Below are positions 35,741-44,532 of a stretch of DNA of 64,000 nucleotides, piece by piece. The position numbers were made by a program, and so were the translations under genes. The notes beneath the pieces are model-generated. The model made no database searches and was not told where the DNA came from. It was given only the letters and a program-made list of their open reading frames with translations. Within the stretch, counting starts at the first letter, position 1; every line of letters begins with the position of its first letter. This stretch comes from Stappia indica (GTDB lineage: Bacteria > Pseudomonadota > Alphaproteobacteria > Rhizobiales > Stappiaceae), in contig NZ_JAIVMG010000001.1 in NCBI RefSeq assembly GCF_020177335.1, positions 620,001 to 684,000 of the forward strand, written 5' to 3'.

Positions 35741-36943
35741 TCAGCTTTCCAGCACGATCTTCGGCGCGTCGCGCTGGCCCTCGGCGCGGTTGCGCTCCAC
35801 CTCCGCCCAGACCCGCCGGGCGATCTCCCTATAGACGGCGGCATGAGCGCCGTCGGGATCGGTCACGGTCACCGGCGTGCCGGCATCGGAGGTTTCGCGA
35901 ATGGCCATGTCCAGCGGCACTTCGCCGAGGAAGGGCACGCCCAGCTTTTCCGCCTCGTCCCGGGCTCCGCCATGACCGAAGATGTCATGCCGGCCGCCGC
36001 AATCGGGGCAGAGGAAGTAGCTCATGTTCTCGACGATGCCGAGCAGCGGCACATCGACCCGGCGGAACATGTTGAGCCCCTTGCGCGCATCGATCAGCGC
36101 CAGATCCTGCGGCGTGGAGACGATCACCGCGCCGGCGAGCGGCACGTTCTGCGCCATGGTGAGCTGGGCGTCGCCCGTTCCCGGCGGCATGTCGACCACC
36201 AGCACGTCGAGCTCGCCCCACGCGACCTCGCGCAGCATCTGGGTGATCGCCGAAATCACCATCGGCCCGCGCCAGATCATCGGCGTCTCTTCCTCAACGA
36301 GGAAACCCATGGACATCACCTTGATGCCATAGCCCTCCAGCGGCTTGAGGATCCGACCCGAGACCGGCTCCGGCCGGCCCGACACCCGGAACAGGCGCGG
36401 GATCGACGGGCCGTAGATATCCGCGTCGAGCACGCCGACACGCAGGCCGTTGGCCTGAAGCGCCAGCGCCAGATTGCAGGTGGTGGTCGATTTGCCCACG
36501 CCGCCCTTGCCCGAGGCAACGGCGATGATCGCGCCGACACCCGGCACCCCGGGCTTGGCCGCGGCCGGCTCCTTGCCCTTGGCTGCGGCACCGCCCCGCC
36601 CCTGCATTGGCGGCGGCACGCTGGCCGCATCGCCCGCGGCCGGCGCGGGCCGCACCGGCGCGCTGCCCGGCTTGCGCTCGGACGTCAGCGCGGCCAGCAC
36701 CTTCTTCACGCCCGGCAGCTTCGACACCACCTTCTCCGCCGCCTGGCGCAGCGGTTCCAGCTCCTGCGCCCGCTCCGCCGGCACGGTGATCGAGAAGATC
36801 ACCCGCCCTTCGGACAGGAACACATCCGACACCAGCCCGAGCGAGACGATATCCCCTTCAAGGTCCGGCCCCTTGACCTTGGCAAGCTCCGCCAGCACCT
36901 CTTCGCGGGTCGGCATCTCGCCGTCCTTTTTCTTCCAGAACAT
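35741..36943 (-). CDS. apbC: Mrp/ApbC/NBP35 family Fe-S carrier ATPase
   Basis: A 400-aa cytosolic P-loop protein that binds and transfers [4Fe-4S] clusters. Residues 1-100 are a DUF59/MIP18-like domain (EEVLAELAKVKGPDLEGDIV, GRVIFSITVP). A proline/alanine linker follows. The deviant Walker A is ASGKGGVGKSTTTCNLA, with VDMPPGTGDAQLT as the switch region and the C-x-x-C pair in FLCPDCGGRHDIFGHGGA. It is the gene upstream of the FDH operon in the same direction, separated by 380 bp. It probably supports the large number of Fe-S proteins nearby. Confidence 0.95.
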   Translation of the reverse strand: MFWKKKDGEMPTREEVLAELAKVKGPDLEGDIVSLGLVSDVFLSEGRVIFSITVPAERAQELEPLRQAAEKVVSKLPGVKKVLAALTSERKPGSAPVRPAPAAGDAASVPPPMQGRGGAAAKGKEPAAAKPGVPGVGAIIAVASGKGGVGKSTTTCNLALALQANGLRVGVLDADIYGPSIPRLFRVSGRPEPVSGRILKPLEGYGIKVMSMGFLVEEETPMIWRGPMVISAITQMLREVAWGELDVLVVDMPPGTGDAQLTMAQNVPLAGAVIVSTPQDLALIDARKGLNMFRRVDVPLLGIVENMSYFLCPDCGGRHDIFGHGGARDEAEKLGVPFLGEVPLDMAIRETSDAGTPVTVTDPDGAHAAVYREIARRVWAEVERNRAEGQRDAPKIVLES

Positions 36944-37237
36944 TCCGTGTCACTCCAAGTGCCGTTCGGCCAAATCCGTACAGGAACCTAGTCCGGCATG
37001 GAGGCGAAGGGAACCGTTCAAGCCCTCCGAGAAGGAAAACCCACAAGGGTGCGACAAAAAACGACAGCGCCCGCCCGGGTTAAGGTTTTGGCAAGCATGT
37101 CACCAGAGATCGCTAAAATGTGATGAAAATTACCTACAAATACGAAGGTTCGGGTGCATCCTTAACTTAACGTCAATCAGCGCCGCCCAGGCTTGGTGAC
37201 GAACAAGGAACGCAACAGAAAACGGGAGGGCGAGATC

Positions 37238-37693
37238 ATGACCCTCAATGCGATCTGCTACCGCGCCGACATCGACTGGCGCAGGGTTCATCAACCGGCG
37301 GACCGGGAAATCGAACGGGCGCTCCAGCGTGCGCGGCGCCTCAACCGGCTGAACGGCGTAACCGGCGCCTTGCTGCTGTTTTCCGATCACGTGCTGCAAT
37401 GGATCGAGGGCGAGCCCGACAGCATCGCCGACACCCTGGAGTGCGCGACCCGCGACCGGCGGCTGACCTCCCTGGAGGTGCTGGCCAGCGGCCCGCTCGC
37501 CACCCGTCTCTTCCCCCATTGCTGGCTCTATTTCGGCGACCACCGCCACGACAGCGGGCAACGGGACCATGAGTTCGCACGGCTCGCCGCCCTGGGCGGA
37601 CGCCGGTCGCTGGAAGGCGTCGGTGCGGCACTGGCACCGGTCTCCTGCGTGCTGAAATCGGCGGAAATCACCTACGCCGCCATGCTCGTGTAG
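37238..37693 (+). CDS. BLUF-domain photoreceptor, short, copy 1
   Basis: A 151-aa protein made of a BLUF (blue light using FAD) domain and a short C-terminal cap. The flavin-contacting residues are at the expected spacing: Tyr8 (ICYRAD), Asn36 (RRLNRLNG) and Gln54 (VLQWIEG), with GVTGALLLF between. The later W-x-M position reads HCWLYFG, keeping Trp but losing Met. No output domain is fused, so it must signal by protein contact. The ATG at 37238 has GGGAGGG upstream. A second BLUF gene follows 158 bp later. Confidence 0.85.
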   Translation: MTLNAICYRADIDWRRVHQPADREIERALQRARRLNRLNGVTGALLLFSDHVLQWIEGEPDSIADTLECATRDRRLTSLEVLASGPLATRLFPHCWLYFGDHRHDSGQRDHEFARLAALGGRRSLEGVGAALAPVSCVLKSAEITYAAMLV

Positions 37694-37721
37694 CGCGCCA
37701 TCCGGTGATGATTTCCGACCT

Positions 37722-37742
37722 GGAAAGGAAACCGTCCTTTCC
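37722..37742. other. Perfect hairpin between the two BLUF genes
   Basis: GGAAAGGA and TCCTTTCC form an 8-bp stem with a 5-base loop 28 bp after the first BLUF stop. No T-run follows on either strand. It could be a weak terminator or a binding site for a regulator of the second gene. Confidence 0.5.
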
Positions 37743-37851
37743 GGTAAGTTAATGACACTGTTCAACATTCACCCCGACCGCTTTACGCAACCCAAAGGTG
37801 TCGCAGCTAAGGTGCCGTCATTGAGAAACGCTCAAGGCGGGAGTGCCGGGA

Positions 37852-38310
37852 ATGGCTGTCACACGGCTTTGCTATCGGAGCAAGCTGAACTACGCACACA
37901 TGACGCTGCCACTCGATGAAGAGGTCGACCTCATCATTTCGAGTGCACGGCGCAACAACGCGCGCACCGGGATTACCGGCGCGCTCCTTCTGGCCGGCAA
38001 CAACTTCTTTCAGGTCCTGGAAGGCGCCGAAGAGACGGTCGAGGAGACCTATGCGCGCATCAGCCAGGACCCCCGGCACAGCGGCCCGGTGGTGATCGAC
38101 CGGCGGCAGGATAGCAAGCGCCTGTTCCCCGACAGCCGGCTGTTCTTCACCGACACCATGGACGCCTATGACGGCGTGCTGGCCAGCCTGTTCCTGCCCA
38201 TTGCCACCGCCCCGGAACAGGTGCGTTACGATGACCTCATCTCCGTGCTGATCTTCAGCGCCGCCCGAATCGGCCGCTCGTCGATCGACCGGGACGTGAT
38301 GACCGCCTGA
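37852..38310 (+). CDS. BLUF-domain photoreceptor, short, copy 2
   Basis: A 152-aa BLUF protein with Tyr8 (RLCYRSK), Asn36 (ARRNNARTG) and Gln54 (NFFQVLEG) at the same positions as copy 1, and the canonical GITGALLLAGN and ISQDPRHSGP. The W/M position near residue 97 reads PDSRLFF, so both Trp and Met are lost; this affects signalling, not flavin binding, in studied BLUF proteins. The C-terminal helix ends in SAARIGRSSIDRDVMTA. The ATG at 37852 is preferred to a GTG three codons earlier. The copies are clearly diverged (most residues outside the core differ). Confidence 0.9.
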   Translation: MAVTRLCYRSKLNYAHMTLPLDEEVDLIISSARRNNARTGITGALLLAGNNFFQVLEGAEETVEETYARISQDPRHSGPVVIDRRQDSKRLFPDSRLFFTDTMDAYDGVLASLFLPIATAPEQVRYDDLISVLIFSAARIGRSSIDRDVMTA

Positions 38311-38467
38311 CCCCGCCCCCCTCTCGCCGCCCGGTCCGGCCCAATGCGCGGCCGGCCGGCGGGCGAACCGTCGCAGTGGCTTCCGCCCCCTTGTCACGCT
38401 CGCATCCCTGCCCATAGTTTGAGGCCTGATCCTGCCCGGATCGACATGATGCCCCAGGGAGAAGCCC

Positions 38468-39382
38468 TTGCGCGCTAGATGCGTTTCCGACGCCCCGCTG
38501 CCTGATTTTCACATTCGCCCCGATCCGGACGATCCCCGGCTGTCGCAGCCTGTCAGCGGGCTGGACCAGGACGGCAAACCGGTCGACCTCAGGGTCGTCT
38601 CCGAGCGGGCGCTGACCCTTTTTCTCAATTCGCAGGAAGTGGTCACGATGATGACCATCGGCGACCGGCCTGACCTGCTCGCCGTCGGCTATCTGCTCAA
38701 TCAGAACATGCTGCGGCCGGACGATGTGCTCACCGGCATCGACTACGACGAGGATCTTGAGGTGGTCGTGGTGCGCACGGAGCGGGCCACCGACTACGAA
38801 GAGAAGATGAAGAAGAAGGTGCGCACCTCCGGCTGCGCGCAAGGAACGGTGTTCGGTGACGTGATGGAGCGGTTTGACGAAATCGCCCTCGACCCGGATG
38901 CGCGGCTTCACACCTCCTGGCTCTACGCGCTGACGAAGAAGATCAACACCCAGCCGTCGCTCTATCTCGCAGCCGGGGCGATTCATGGCTGCGTGCTGTG
39001 TCAGCAGGACCGCCCGCTGGCCTATATGGAAGACGTCGGCCGGCACAACGCGGTCGACAAGATCGCCGGCTGGATGTGGCTCAACAAGGTGCCGGCCGCC
39101 GACAAGATCTTCTACACCACCGGGCGCCTGACCTCCGAAATGGTGATCAAGACCGCGCTGATGGGAATTCCTGTTCTCGTATCGCGCTCCGGCTTCACCG
39201 CCTGGGGCGTGGAGCTTGCCCGCCGGGTCGGCCTGACCCTCGTCGGCCGAGCACGCGGCAAGCGCTTTGTCGTTCTGTCCGGCAGCGAACGGATCGTCTA
39301 TGACATGGCGCCCGGCGAGGCGGAGGATGAGTCTCCCCGCCACCGGCGCAAGGGCGCGCGCGCCGAGGAGACGGACACATGA
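38468..39382 (+). CDS. fdhD: Formate dehydrogenase accessory sulfurtransferase FdhD
   Basis: A 304-aa cytosolic protein that passes sulfur from IscS to the Mo centre of FDH. Family features are ALTLFLNSQEVVTMMTIGDRP, AVGYLLNQNML, LAAGAIHGCVLC, YMEDVGRHNAVDKIAGW, FYTTGRLTSEMVIKTA and SRSGFTAWGVELAR (E-D-x-G-R-H-N is diagnostic). The active loop reads RTSGCAQGT, with one cysteine where enteric FdhD has CxxC. The start is a TTG preceded by AGGGAGAAG; no ATG lies nearby in frame. mobA overlaps its stop by 4 bp, so fdhD-mobA-mobB-moeA is one operon. Confidence 0.95.
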   Translation: MRARCVSDAPLPDFHIRPDPDDPRLSQPVSGLDQDGKPVDLRVVSERALTLFLNSQEVVTMMTIGDRPDLLAVGYLLNQNMLRPDDVLTGIDYDEDLEVVVVRTERATDYEEKMKKKVRTSGCAQGTVFGDVMERFDEIALDPDARLHTSWLYALTKKINTQPSLYLAAGAIHGCVLCQQDRPLAYMEDVGRHNAVDKIAGWMWLNKVPAADKIFYTTGRLTSEMVIKTALMGIPVLVSRSGFTAWGVELARRVGLTLVGRARGKRFVVLSGSERIVYDMAPGEAEDESPRHRRKGARAEETDT

Positions 39383-40038
39383 GCGGCATGCCCCCGAGCG
39401 CGGCGAATCTTTCCCCCGGACCAGTGGTCGGCTGCATTCTCGCCGGCGGCCTGGCCCGGCGCATGGGCGGAGGCGACAAGCCGCTGATGGACCTTGGCGG
39501 GCGGCCGATGCTGGCCCATGTCATCGACCGGCTGCGCCCCCAGGTGAACCACATGCTGCTCAACGCCAACGGCGATCCGGCGCGCTTTGCCCGGTTTGAC
39601 CTTCCGGTCATCGCCGATCCGGTCGAGGGCTTTGCCGGGCCGCTTGCCGGGGTGCTGGCCGGGCTGACCCATGTGCGCGCCCACTTTCCCGAAGCCAAAG
39701 GCATCGTCACCGTGGCCGGCGACACCCCCTTCTTCCCCGCCGATCTGGTCGCCCGGCTGTTGGCCGAACGCGATCCGAAGGCGCCGACCATCGTTCTCGC
39801 CGAGGCTTCGGGCAAATACCATCCGGTGTTCGGCTATTGGCCGGTGGCGCTGACCGATCCGCTTGAACGCTTCCTTATCGAGGGCACCACCCGCAAGGTG
39901 CTGGCCTTCGTCGAGCGCCACACCAATGCCCGCGCCGATTTCACCCCGCCCCCCGGCGGGCGCGATCCCTTCTTCAACATCAACACGCCCGAGGACCTGC
40001 ATGAGGCCGCGGCTACGCTGGCGGGCAGCGCCTCATGA
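39379..40038 (+). CDS. mobA: Molybdenum cofactor guanylyltransferase MobA
   Basis: A 219-aa enzyme that adds GMP to molybdopterin to give the bis-MGD cofactor of FDH. The nucleotide-binding start is GCILAGGLARRMGGGDKPL, followed by GPLAGVLAGL, VAGDTPFFPADLV (metal-binding Asp) and FFNINTPEDL at the end. Starts with ATGA overlap on fdhD and overlaps mobB by 4 bp. Its presence confirms that the FDH here uses the MGD form. Residues 1-14 are a poorly conserved lead. Confidence 0.95.
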   Translation: MSGMPPSAANLSPGPVVGCILAGGLARRMGGGDKPLMDLGGRPMLAHVIDRLRPQVNHMLLNANGDPARFARFDLPVIADPVEGFAGPLAGVLAGLTHVRAHFPEAKGIVTVAGDTPFFPADLVARLLAERDPKAPTIVLAEASGKYHPVFGYWPVALTDPLERFLIEGTTRKVLAFVERHTNARADFTPPPGGRDPFFNINTPEDLHEAAATLAGSAS

Positions 40039-40580
40039 CCGGCGCCCTGCCCCCGGTGTTTGGCGTGACCGGCTGGAAGAACTCCGGCAAGACCACCATG
40101 GTGGAACGGCTGGTGCGGGAACTCACCGCGCGCGGCCACAAGGTCTCCACCGTCAAGCACGCCCATCATGGCTGCGATGTCGATCATCCGGGCACCGACA
40201 GCCTGCGCCACCGCGAGGCCGGTGCCAGCGAGGTGGCGCTGGTCTCCGGCCGGCGCTGGGCCTTGATGCATGAGCTGCGGGAGGAGAGCGAGCCGCCGCT
40301 TGACGAAATCCTTGCGCGACTGTCGCCCTGCGATCTGGTGCTGATCGAGGGCTACAAGCGCGAAGGGCACCCCAAGCTGGAGGTCCGCCGCCGGGAGGCG
40401 GTGCGCGGCGAACCGCTGGCGCCGCGCGACCCGCAAATCCGGGCGATTGCCAGCGATGGCACCGAGGACAGCGGCGGGTTGCCGCTTTTCGACCTCGACG
40501 ACATTCCGGCCATCGCCGATTTCATCCTTCATCACTGCGGTCTTGCTGACCCGGGAGACCTTCGCCATGACCGGCGCTAA
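40035..40580 (+). CDS. mobB: Molybdopterin-guanine dinucleotide biosynthesis adaptor MobB
   Basis: A 181-aa GTP-binding partner of MobA. The Walker A is GWKNSGKTTMVERLV, followed by HAHHGCDVDHPGTDSLRHREAGA and LIEGYKREGHPKLEVRR, all typical. The C-terminal 25 residues (ADFILHHCG and beyond) run on over the moeA start: the genes overlap by 14 bp, an unusually long coupling. It is not essential for MGD synthesis in E. coli but improves it. Confidence 0.95.
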   Translation: MTGALPPVFGVTGWKNSGKTTMVERLVRELTARGHKVSTVKHAHHGCDVDHPGTDSLRHREAGASEVALVSGRRWALMHELREESEPPLDEILARLSPCDLVLIEGYKREGHPKLEVRRREAVRGEPLAPRDPQIRAIASDGTEDSGGLPLFDLDDIPAIADFILHHCGLADPGDLRHDRR

Positions 40581-41853
40581 ACGCTTGCTCGACGACTGCT
40601 TCCTTCACGATGGCGACCGGCTGCGCCATGACGAGGCGCTGGCTATCCTGAAGGACCGGGTGCGCCCGGTGGCGCGCACGGAAACCGTACCTCTTGAGGA
40701 GGCGAGCGACCGGGTGCTGGCGCAAGGGATTGTCTCGGAGCGCAACATTCCCGACACCGATAACTCGGCGGTCGACGGCTATGCCTTTTGCGCCGCCGAT
40801 CATGCGGCAACCGGCGGGTTCTTTCCGATCTCCGCCCGGATCGCCGCTGGCCATCCGGCCACCGCGCCGCTCGTTCCGGGCAGCGCGGCGCGGATCTTCA
40901 CCGGCGCGACAATGCCGGAGGGGGCCGATACGGTGGCCATGCAGGAGGATTGCGAGACCCACGAGCAGGACGGGCGCCCCTTCGTCATCGTGCCCGCTGG
41001 CCTGAAGGCGGGAGCGAATCGCCGCCGCGCCGGCGAGGATGTCGCCGCCGGAAGCCCGATTCTGGAAGCGGGAACCCGCCTGCGCCCGCAGGAGCTTGCA
41101 GCGATCGCCTCCACCGGCACGTCAACGGTCGAGGTGTTTTCCCGGCTGCGGGTGGCGCTTGTCTCGACCGGCGACGAATTGCGCCGGCCGGGGGCGCCGC
41201 TGCCCAAGGGCGGGGTCTACGACAGCAATCACTATCTTCTGCGCGCGTTGCTCGATGGCCTTGGCGCCCGAATCACCGATGTCGGCATTCTGCCCGACGA
41301 TCCGCAGACGGTGCGCGCGGCGCTCGCCCGCACGGCAGCCGATCATGATGCGATTCTGACCACGGGCGGTGCTTCGCGCGGCGATGAGGATCACCTGGTC
41401 GAGGCGCTCGATGCCATCGGCAAGCGGCACCTTTGGCAATTGGCGATCAAGCCCGGCCGGCCGATGAATTTCGGCCAGATCGGCGACTGCCTGACCTTCG
41501 GCCTTCCTGGCAACCCGGTGGCGGCAATGGTCTGTTTCCTGCTCTATGTGCGGCCCGTGCTGTCGGTGATGGGCGGCGCAGGCTTTGCCGAGCCGCGCCG
41601 GTTTCAGGTGCCCGCCGACTTCTCCGTCGGGCAGAAAAAGCCCGGTCGGCGCGAGTTCTATCGCGGCAGTCTTGCCACCGATGCGCAAGGGCGCACGGTC
41701 GTGCGCAAGTTCGAGCGGGACGGCTCGGGCCTGATCACCAGCCTGCGCGAAGCCGATGGGCTGATCGAAATTCCCGAGGACGCGGTGTCGGTGGCGGCCG
41801 GCGAAGCGGTGGCGTTTCTCCCGTTTCCGGAACTGGGCCTGCGCGCCCGCTGA
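40567..41853 (+). CDS. moeA: Molybdopterin molybdenumtransferase MoeA
   Basis: A 428-aa enzyme that inserts molybdate into adenylated molybdopterin. Features in order: EASDRVLAQGI, PDTDNSAVDGYAF, ARIFTGATMPEGADTVAMQED, RLRPQELAAIASTG, ALVSTGDEL, GGVYDSNHYLLRALL, TTGGASRGDEDHL, PGRPMNFGQIG and FGLPGNPVAAMVCFLLYVRP. The ATG at 40567 begins inside mobB (14-bp overlap). It ends the fdhD-mobA-mobB-moeA operon; the next gene starts 181 bp later with a different function. Confidence 0.96.
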   Translation: MTGAKRLLDDCFLHDGDRLRHDEALAILKDRVRPVARTETVPLEEASDRVLAQGIVSERNIPDTDNSAVDGYAFCAADHAATGGFFPISARIAAGHPATAPLVPGSAARIFTGATMPEGADTVAMQEDCETHEQDGRPFVIVPAGLKAGANRRRAGEDVAAGSPILEAGTRLRPQELAAIASTGTSTVEVFSRLRVALVSTGDELRRPGAPLPKGGVYDSNHYLLRALLDGLGARITDVGILPDDPQTVRAALARTAADHDAILTTGGASRGDEDHLVEALDAIGKRHLWQLAIKPGRPMNFGQIGDCLTFGLPGNPVAAMVCFLLYVRPVLSVMGGAGFAEPRRFQVPADFSVGQKKPGRREFYRGSLATDAQGRTVVRKFERDGSGLITSLREADGLIEIPEDAVSVAAGEAVAFLPFPELGLRAR

Positions 41854-42034
41854 GTGCGCTGCCCCTCCCCTGCTGGTCTCCCAGCGTCCGAAGGGATCGG
41901 AAATTTGCCCCTGCCGCTGCGCAAGGTTGTTGAAATCCGGATGAAATTGGTGGGAGTATGACCGCTGATCTACGAAGCGGCGACTGAACAAGCCGCATCC
42001 GGACAAACAACCAGAACCACAGGGGACAAGCACC

Positions 42035-42811
42035 ATGAAATTGTTGAAGCTCGCGGCCGCAACCGCACTGGTCCTGGCCACGCTCGGCGGGGCGCAGGCC
42101 AAGGACTGGACAAAGGTGCGGATCGGCACCGAGGGCGCCTATCCTCCGTTCAACAACCTCACCTCCGACGGCAAGCTGGTCGGTTTCGATATCGATATCG
42201 CCAATGCGCTCTGCGCGTCGATGAAGGTCGAGTGCGAATTCGTCGTGCAGGACTGGGACGGCATGATTCCCGCGCTTCAGGCCGGCAAGTTCGATGCGGT
42301 GATCGCGTCCATGTCGATCACCGACGAACGGCGGGAAAAGGTCGATTTCACCAACAAGTATTACAGCACGCCGCCGGCCATTGCCGTGCCCAAGGACAGC
42401 GATATCACCGAAGCCAGCGACGCGGCACTTGCCGGCAAGCTGCTCGGCGCCCAGTCCTCGACCACCCACTCCAACTATGCCGAGGCCAAGCTCGGATCGG
42501 CCGAGTTGAAGCTCTATCCGACCCCGGACGAGTACAAGCTCGACCTCGATTCGGGCCGGCTCGACGCGGCGATCGACGATGTGGTCGTGCTGTCGGACTG
42601 GCTTGCCTCCAAGGATGGCGCCTGCTGCAAGCTGCTCGGCACCCTGACACCGGACCCGGAGATCTACGGCGAGGGCATCGGCATCGCCATCCGCAAGAAC
42701 GAGGATGACCTGAAGGCCATGCTGAATACCGCCATTCAGGCGATTCGCGACGACGGCACCTACGACAAGATCCAGGCGTCCTATTTCGACTTCGACGTCT
42801 ACGGCGACTGA
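42035..42811 (+). CDS. Polar amino acid ABC transporter substrate-binding protein
   Basis: A 258-aa periplasmic binding protein of SBP family 3. The signal peptide ends near residue 22 (GAQA). Typical motifs are VRIGTEGAYPPFNN, GFDIDIANALCASMKVECEFVVQDWDGMIPAL split over the two strands of lobe 1, and KFDAVIASMSITDERREKVDF. The resemblance is to ArgT/HisJ-type lysine-arginine-ornithine or opine binders. Two permease genes follow in the same direction. Confidence 0.94.
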   Translation: MKLLKLAAATALVLATLGGAQAKDWTKVRIGTEGAYPPFNNLTSDGKLVGFDIDIANALCASMKVECEFVVQDWDGMIPALQAGKFDAVIASMSITDERREKVDFTNKYYSTPPAIAVPKDSDITEASDAALAGKLLGAQSSTTHSNYAEAKLGSAELKLYPTPDEYKLDLDSGRLDAAIDDVVVLSDWLASKDGACCKLLGTLTPDPEIYGEGIGIAIRKNEDDLKAMLNTAIQAIRDDGTYDKIQASYFDFDVYGD

Positions 42812-42883
42812 TCGACCGCGACCGATGATGCCTAACGCGATGCGGCGGCCCACCGCCGCATCGCGCCTTGCAAGGCGGCCTTC

Positions 42884-43597
42884 ATGACCGATGCCCTGAT
42901 GTTGCTTTCATTCGGCGACAACGGCTGGGGCGACCAGATCGCGCGCGGTACGCTGGTCACCGTTTCCCTGGCCCTTGCCTCGCTGCCGCTCGGCCTCGTG
43001 GTCGGCTTTCTCGTTGCCCTTGCCAAGACCTCGTCGGAGGCGTCGATGCGCGCGGCGGCGAATATCTACACCACCCTCTTTCGCGGCCTGCCCGAGCTGT
43101 TGACCCTGTTCCTCGTCTATTACGGCGTGCAGATCCTGCTTAACGAGCTGGTCCGACAGTTCGACCCAACCGCCAATGTGGACGTCAATGCCTTCGTCGC
43201 CGGCATGGTGGCGCTGTCGCTGGTGTTTTCATCCTATGCGTCGGAGGCCTTCCTCTCCGCCTTTCGCGGCATCAAGCAGGGGCAATACGAGGGCGGCTAT
43301 GCGCTCGGCCTGAGCAAGGGCCAGACCATGTGGCTGGTGATCGCGCCGCAGCTCATTCGCCTTGCCCTGCCCGCGCTCGGCAATCTGTGGCTGATCCTCC
43401 TGAAGGAAACCGCGCTGGTGTCGGTGATCGGGCTTGAGGACCTCTTGCGCTGGGCCGGCGTCGCCGCCCGGGTGACCAAGGAGCCGTTCCTGTTCTTCGG
43501 CACCGCCTGCCTGATCTACCTGGCGCTGTCGATCATCTCCTCCGCCGGTCTCAGCCGGATCGATGCCTGGAGCCGGCGCGGCGAGGTGCCCAGATGA
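42884..43597 (+). CDS. Polar amino acid ABC transporter permease (HisQ-like)
   Basis: A 237-aa inner-membrane permease. It has five to six helices; the coupling helix EAA motif is GGYALGLSKGQTMWLVIAPQ. The N terminus QIARGTLVTVSLALASLPLGL and FRGLPELLTLFLVYYG match HisQ/ArtQ. The stop overlaps the start of the second permease by 4 bp (ATGA), giving a coupled heterodimer. The ATG follows a 72-bp gap from the binding protein. Confidence 0.94.
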   Translation: MTDALMLLSFGDNGWGDQIARGTLVTVSLALASLPLGLVVGFLVALAKTSSEASMRAAANIYTTLFRGLPELLTLFLVYYGVQILLNELVRQFDPTANVDVNAFVAGMVALSLVFSSYASEAFLSAFRGIKQGQYEGGYALGLSKGQTMWLVIAPQLIRLALPALGNLWLILLKETALVSVIGLEDLLRWAGVAARVTKEPFLFFGTACLIYLALSIISSAGLSRIDAWSRRGEVPR

Positions 43598-44433
43598 GCG
43601 TGAACACCCTTGCCCCCATTGCCGCGCGCAAGCCGCCCCCCGCTCCGGAACGCGGCTGGACCGGCAGCCGGATCGCCGGCCATGTGCTGATGGCGCTCTG
43701 GATTGTGTCCGGCGCCTTCCTTCTGCTGTATCTGGCCAACAACGTGATGTCGCCCTTCGTCCAGAGATACTGGAGCCAGTATCTTGAGGGCGCTGTCGTC
43801 ACCATCGAGCTGGTGGCGCTGTCCATGGTGCTTGGCGCCCTGCTGTCCTTGCCGATCGCGCTGGCGCGCAGCTCGCGCAATCCGCTGCTGTCCGGGCTGG
43901 CCTATGGCTATGTCTATCTCTTCCGGGGCACGCCGCTTCTGGCGCAGCTCTTCCTGATTTACTACGGCCTTGGCAGTTTCAGAGGCTTCTTCAGCGACAT
44001 CGGCCTCTGGTGGTTCTTCCGCGATGCCTGGTATTGCGCGATCTTCTCCTTCACGCTGAACACGGCGGCCTATCAGGCCGAGATCCTGCGCGGCGCGGTG
44101 CAGAACATCGACAAGGGACAGTGGGAGGCGGCCTCCTCGCTCGGACTTGGCAAGGGCGTCACCTTCTTCAGGATCATCCTGCCGCAGGCGTTGATCGTCG
44201 CGCTGCGCCCCTATGGCAACGAGCTGGTGCTGATGATCAAGGGCTCGGCCATCGTCTCGATCATCACCATCTTCGACCTGATGGGCCACACCCGCCGCTC
44301 CTTCTCCCGCTCCTACGACTTCCAGGCCTATATCTGGGCCGCCGTCCTCTACCTGATGATGGTCGAGGGCCTGCGGCGGATCTGGGATCGGCTGGAAGCC
44401 CGGCTGACCCGCCATCTGAAACGGTCCGCCTGA
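43594..44433 (+). CDS. Polar amino acid ABC transporter permease (HisM-like)
   Basis: A 279-aa permease, second half of the heterodimer. An N-terminal extension of about 60 residues precedes YLEGAVVTIELVALSMVLGALLS. FRGTPLLAQLFLIYYGL and the EAA-type loop EAASSLGLGKGVTFFRIILPQ are typical of HisM/ArtM. No ATP-binding gene follows; a strong terminator begins 5 bp after the stop, so the ATPase must be encoded elsewhere. Confidence 0.94.
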   Translation: MSVNTLAPIAARKPPPAPERGWTGSRIAGHVLMALWIVSGAFLLLYLANNVMSPFVQRYWSQYLEGAVVTIELVALSMVLGALLSLPIALARSSRNPLLSGLAYGYVYLFRGTPLLAQLFLIYYGLGSFRGFFSDIGLWWFFRDAWYCAIFSFTLNTAAYQAEILRGAVQNIDKGQWEAASSLGLGKGVTFFRIILPQALIVALRPYGNELVLMIKGSAIVSIITIFDLMGHTRRSFSRSYDFQAYIWAAVLYLMMVEGLRRIWDRLEARLTRHLKRSA

Positions 44434-44437
44434 TCGC

Positions 44438-44475
44438 GGCGCCGGCCAACACCCTGGCCGGCGCCCTCGTTTTTT
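44438..44475 (+). terminator. Strong intrinsic terminator after the ABC permeases
   Basis: GGCGCCGGCC pairs perfectly with GGCCGGCGCC around an 8-base loop; CTCG then TTTTTT follow. It closes the transporter operon and separates it from the PLP enzyme gene. Confidence 0.9.
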
Positions 44476-44532
44476 GATTCCGCCCGCACCGGACGTGCGT
44501 TGTTGTCCACCTGCTGCACGGACGCCGCCACC

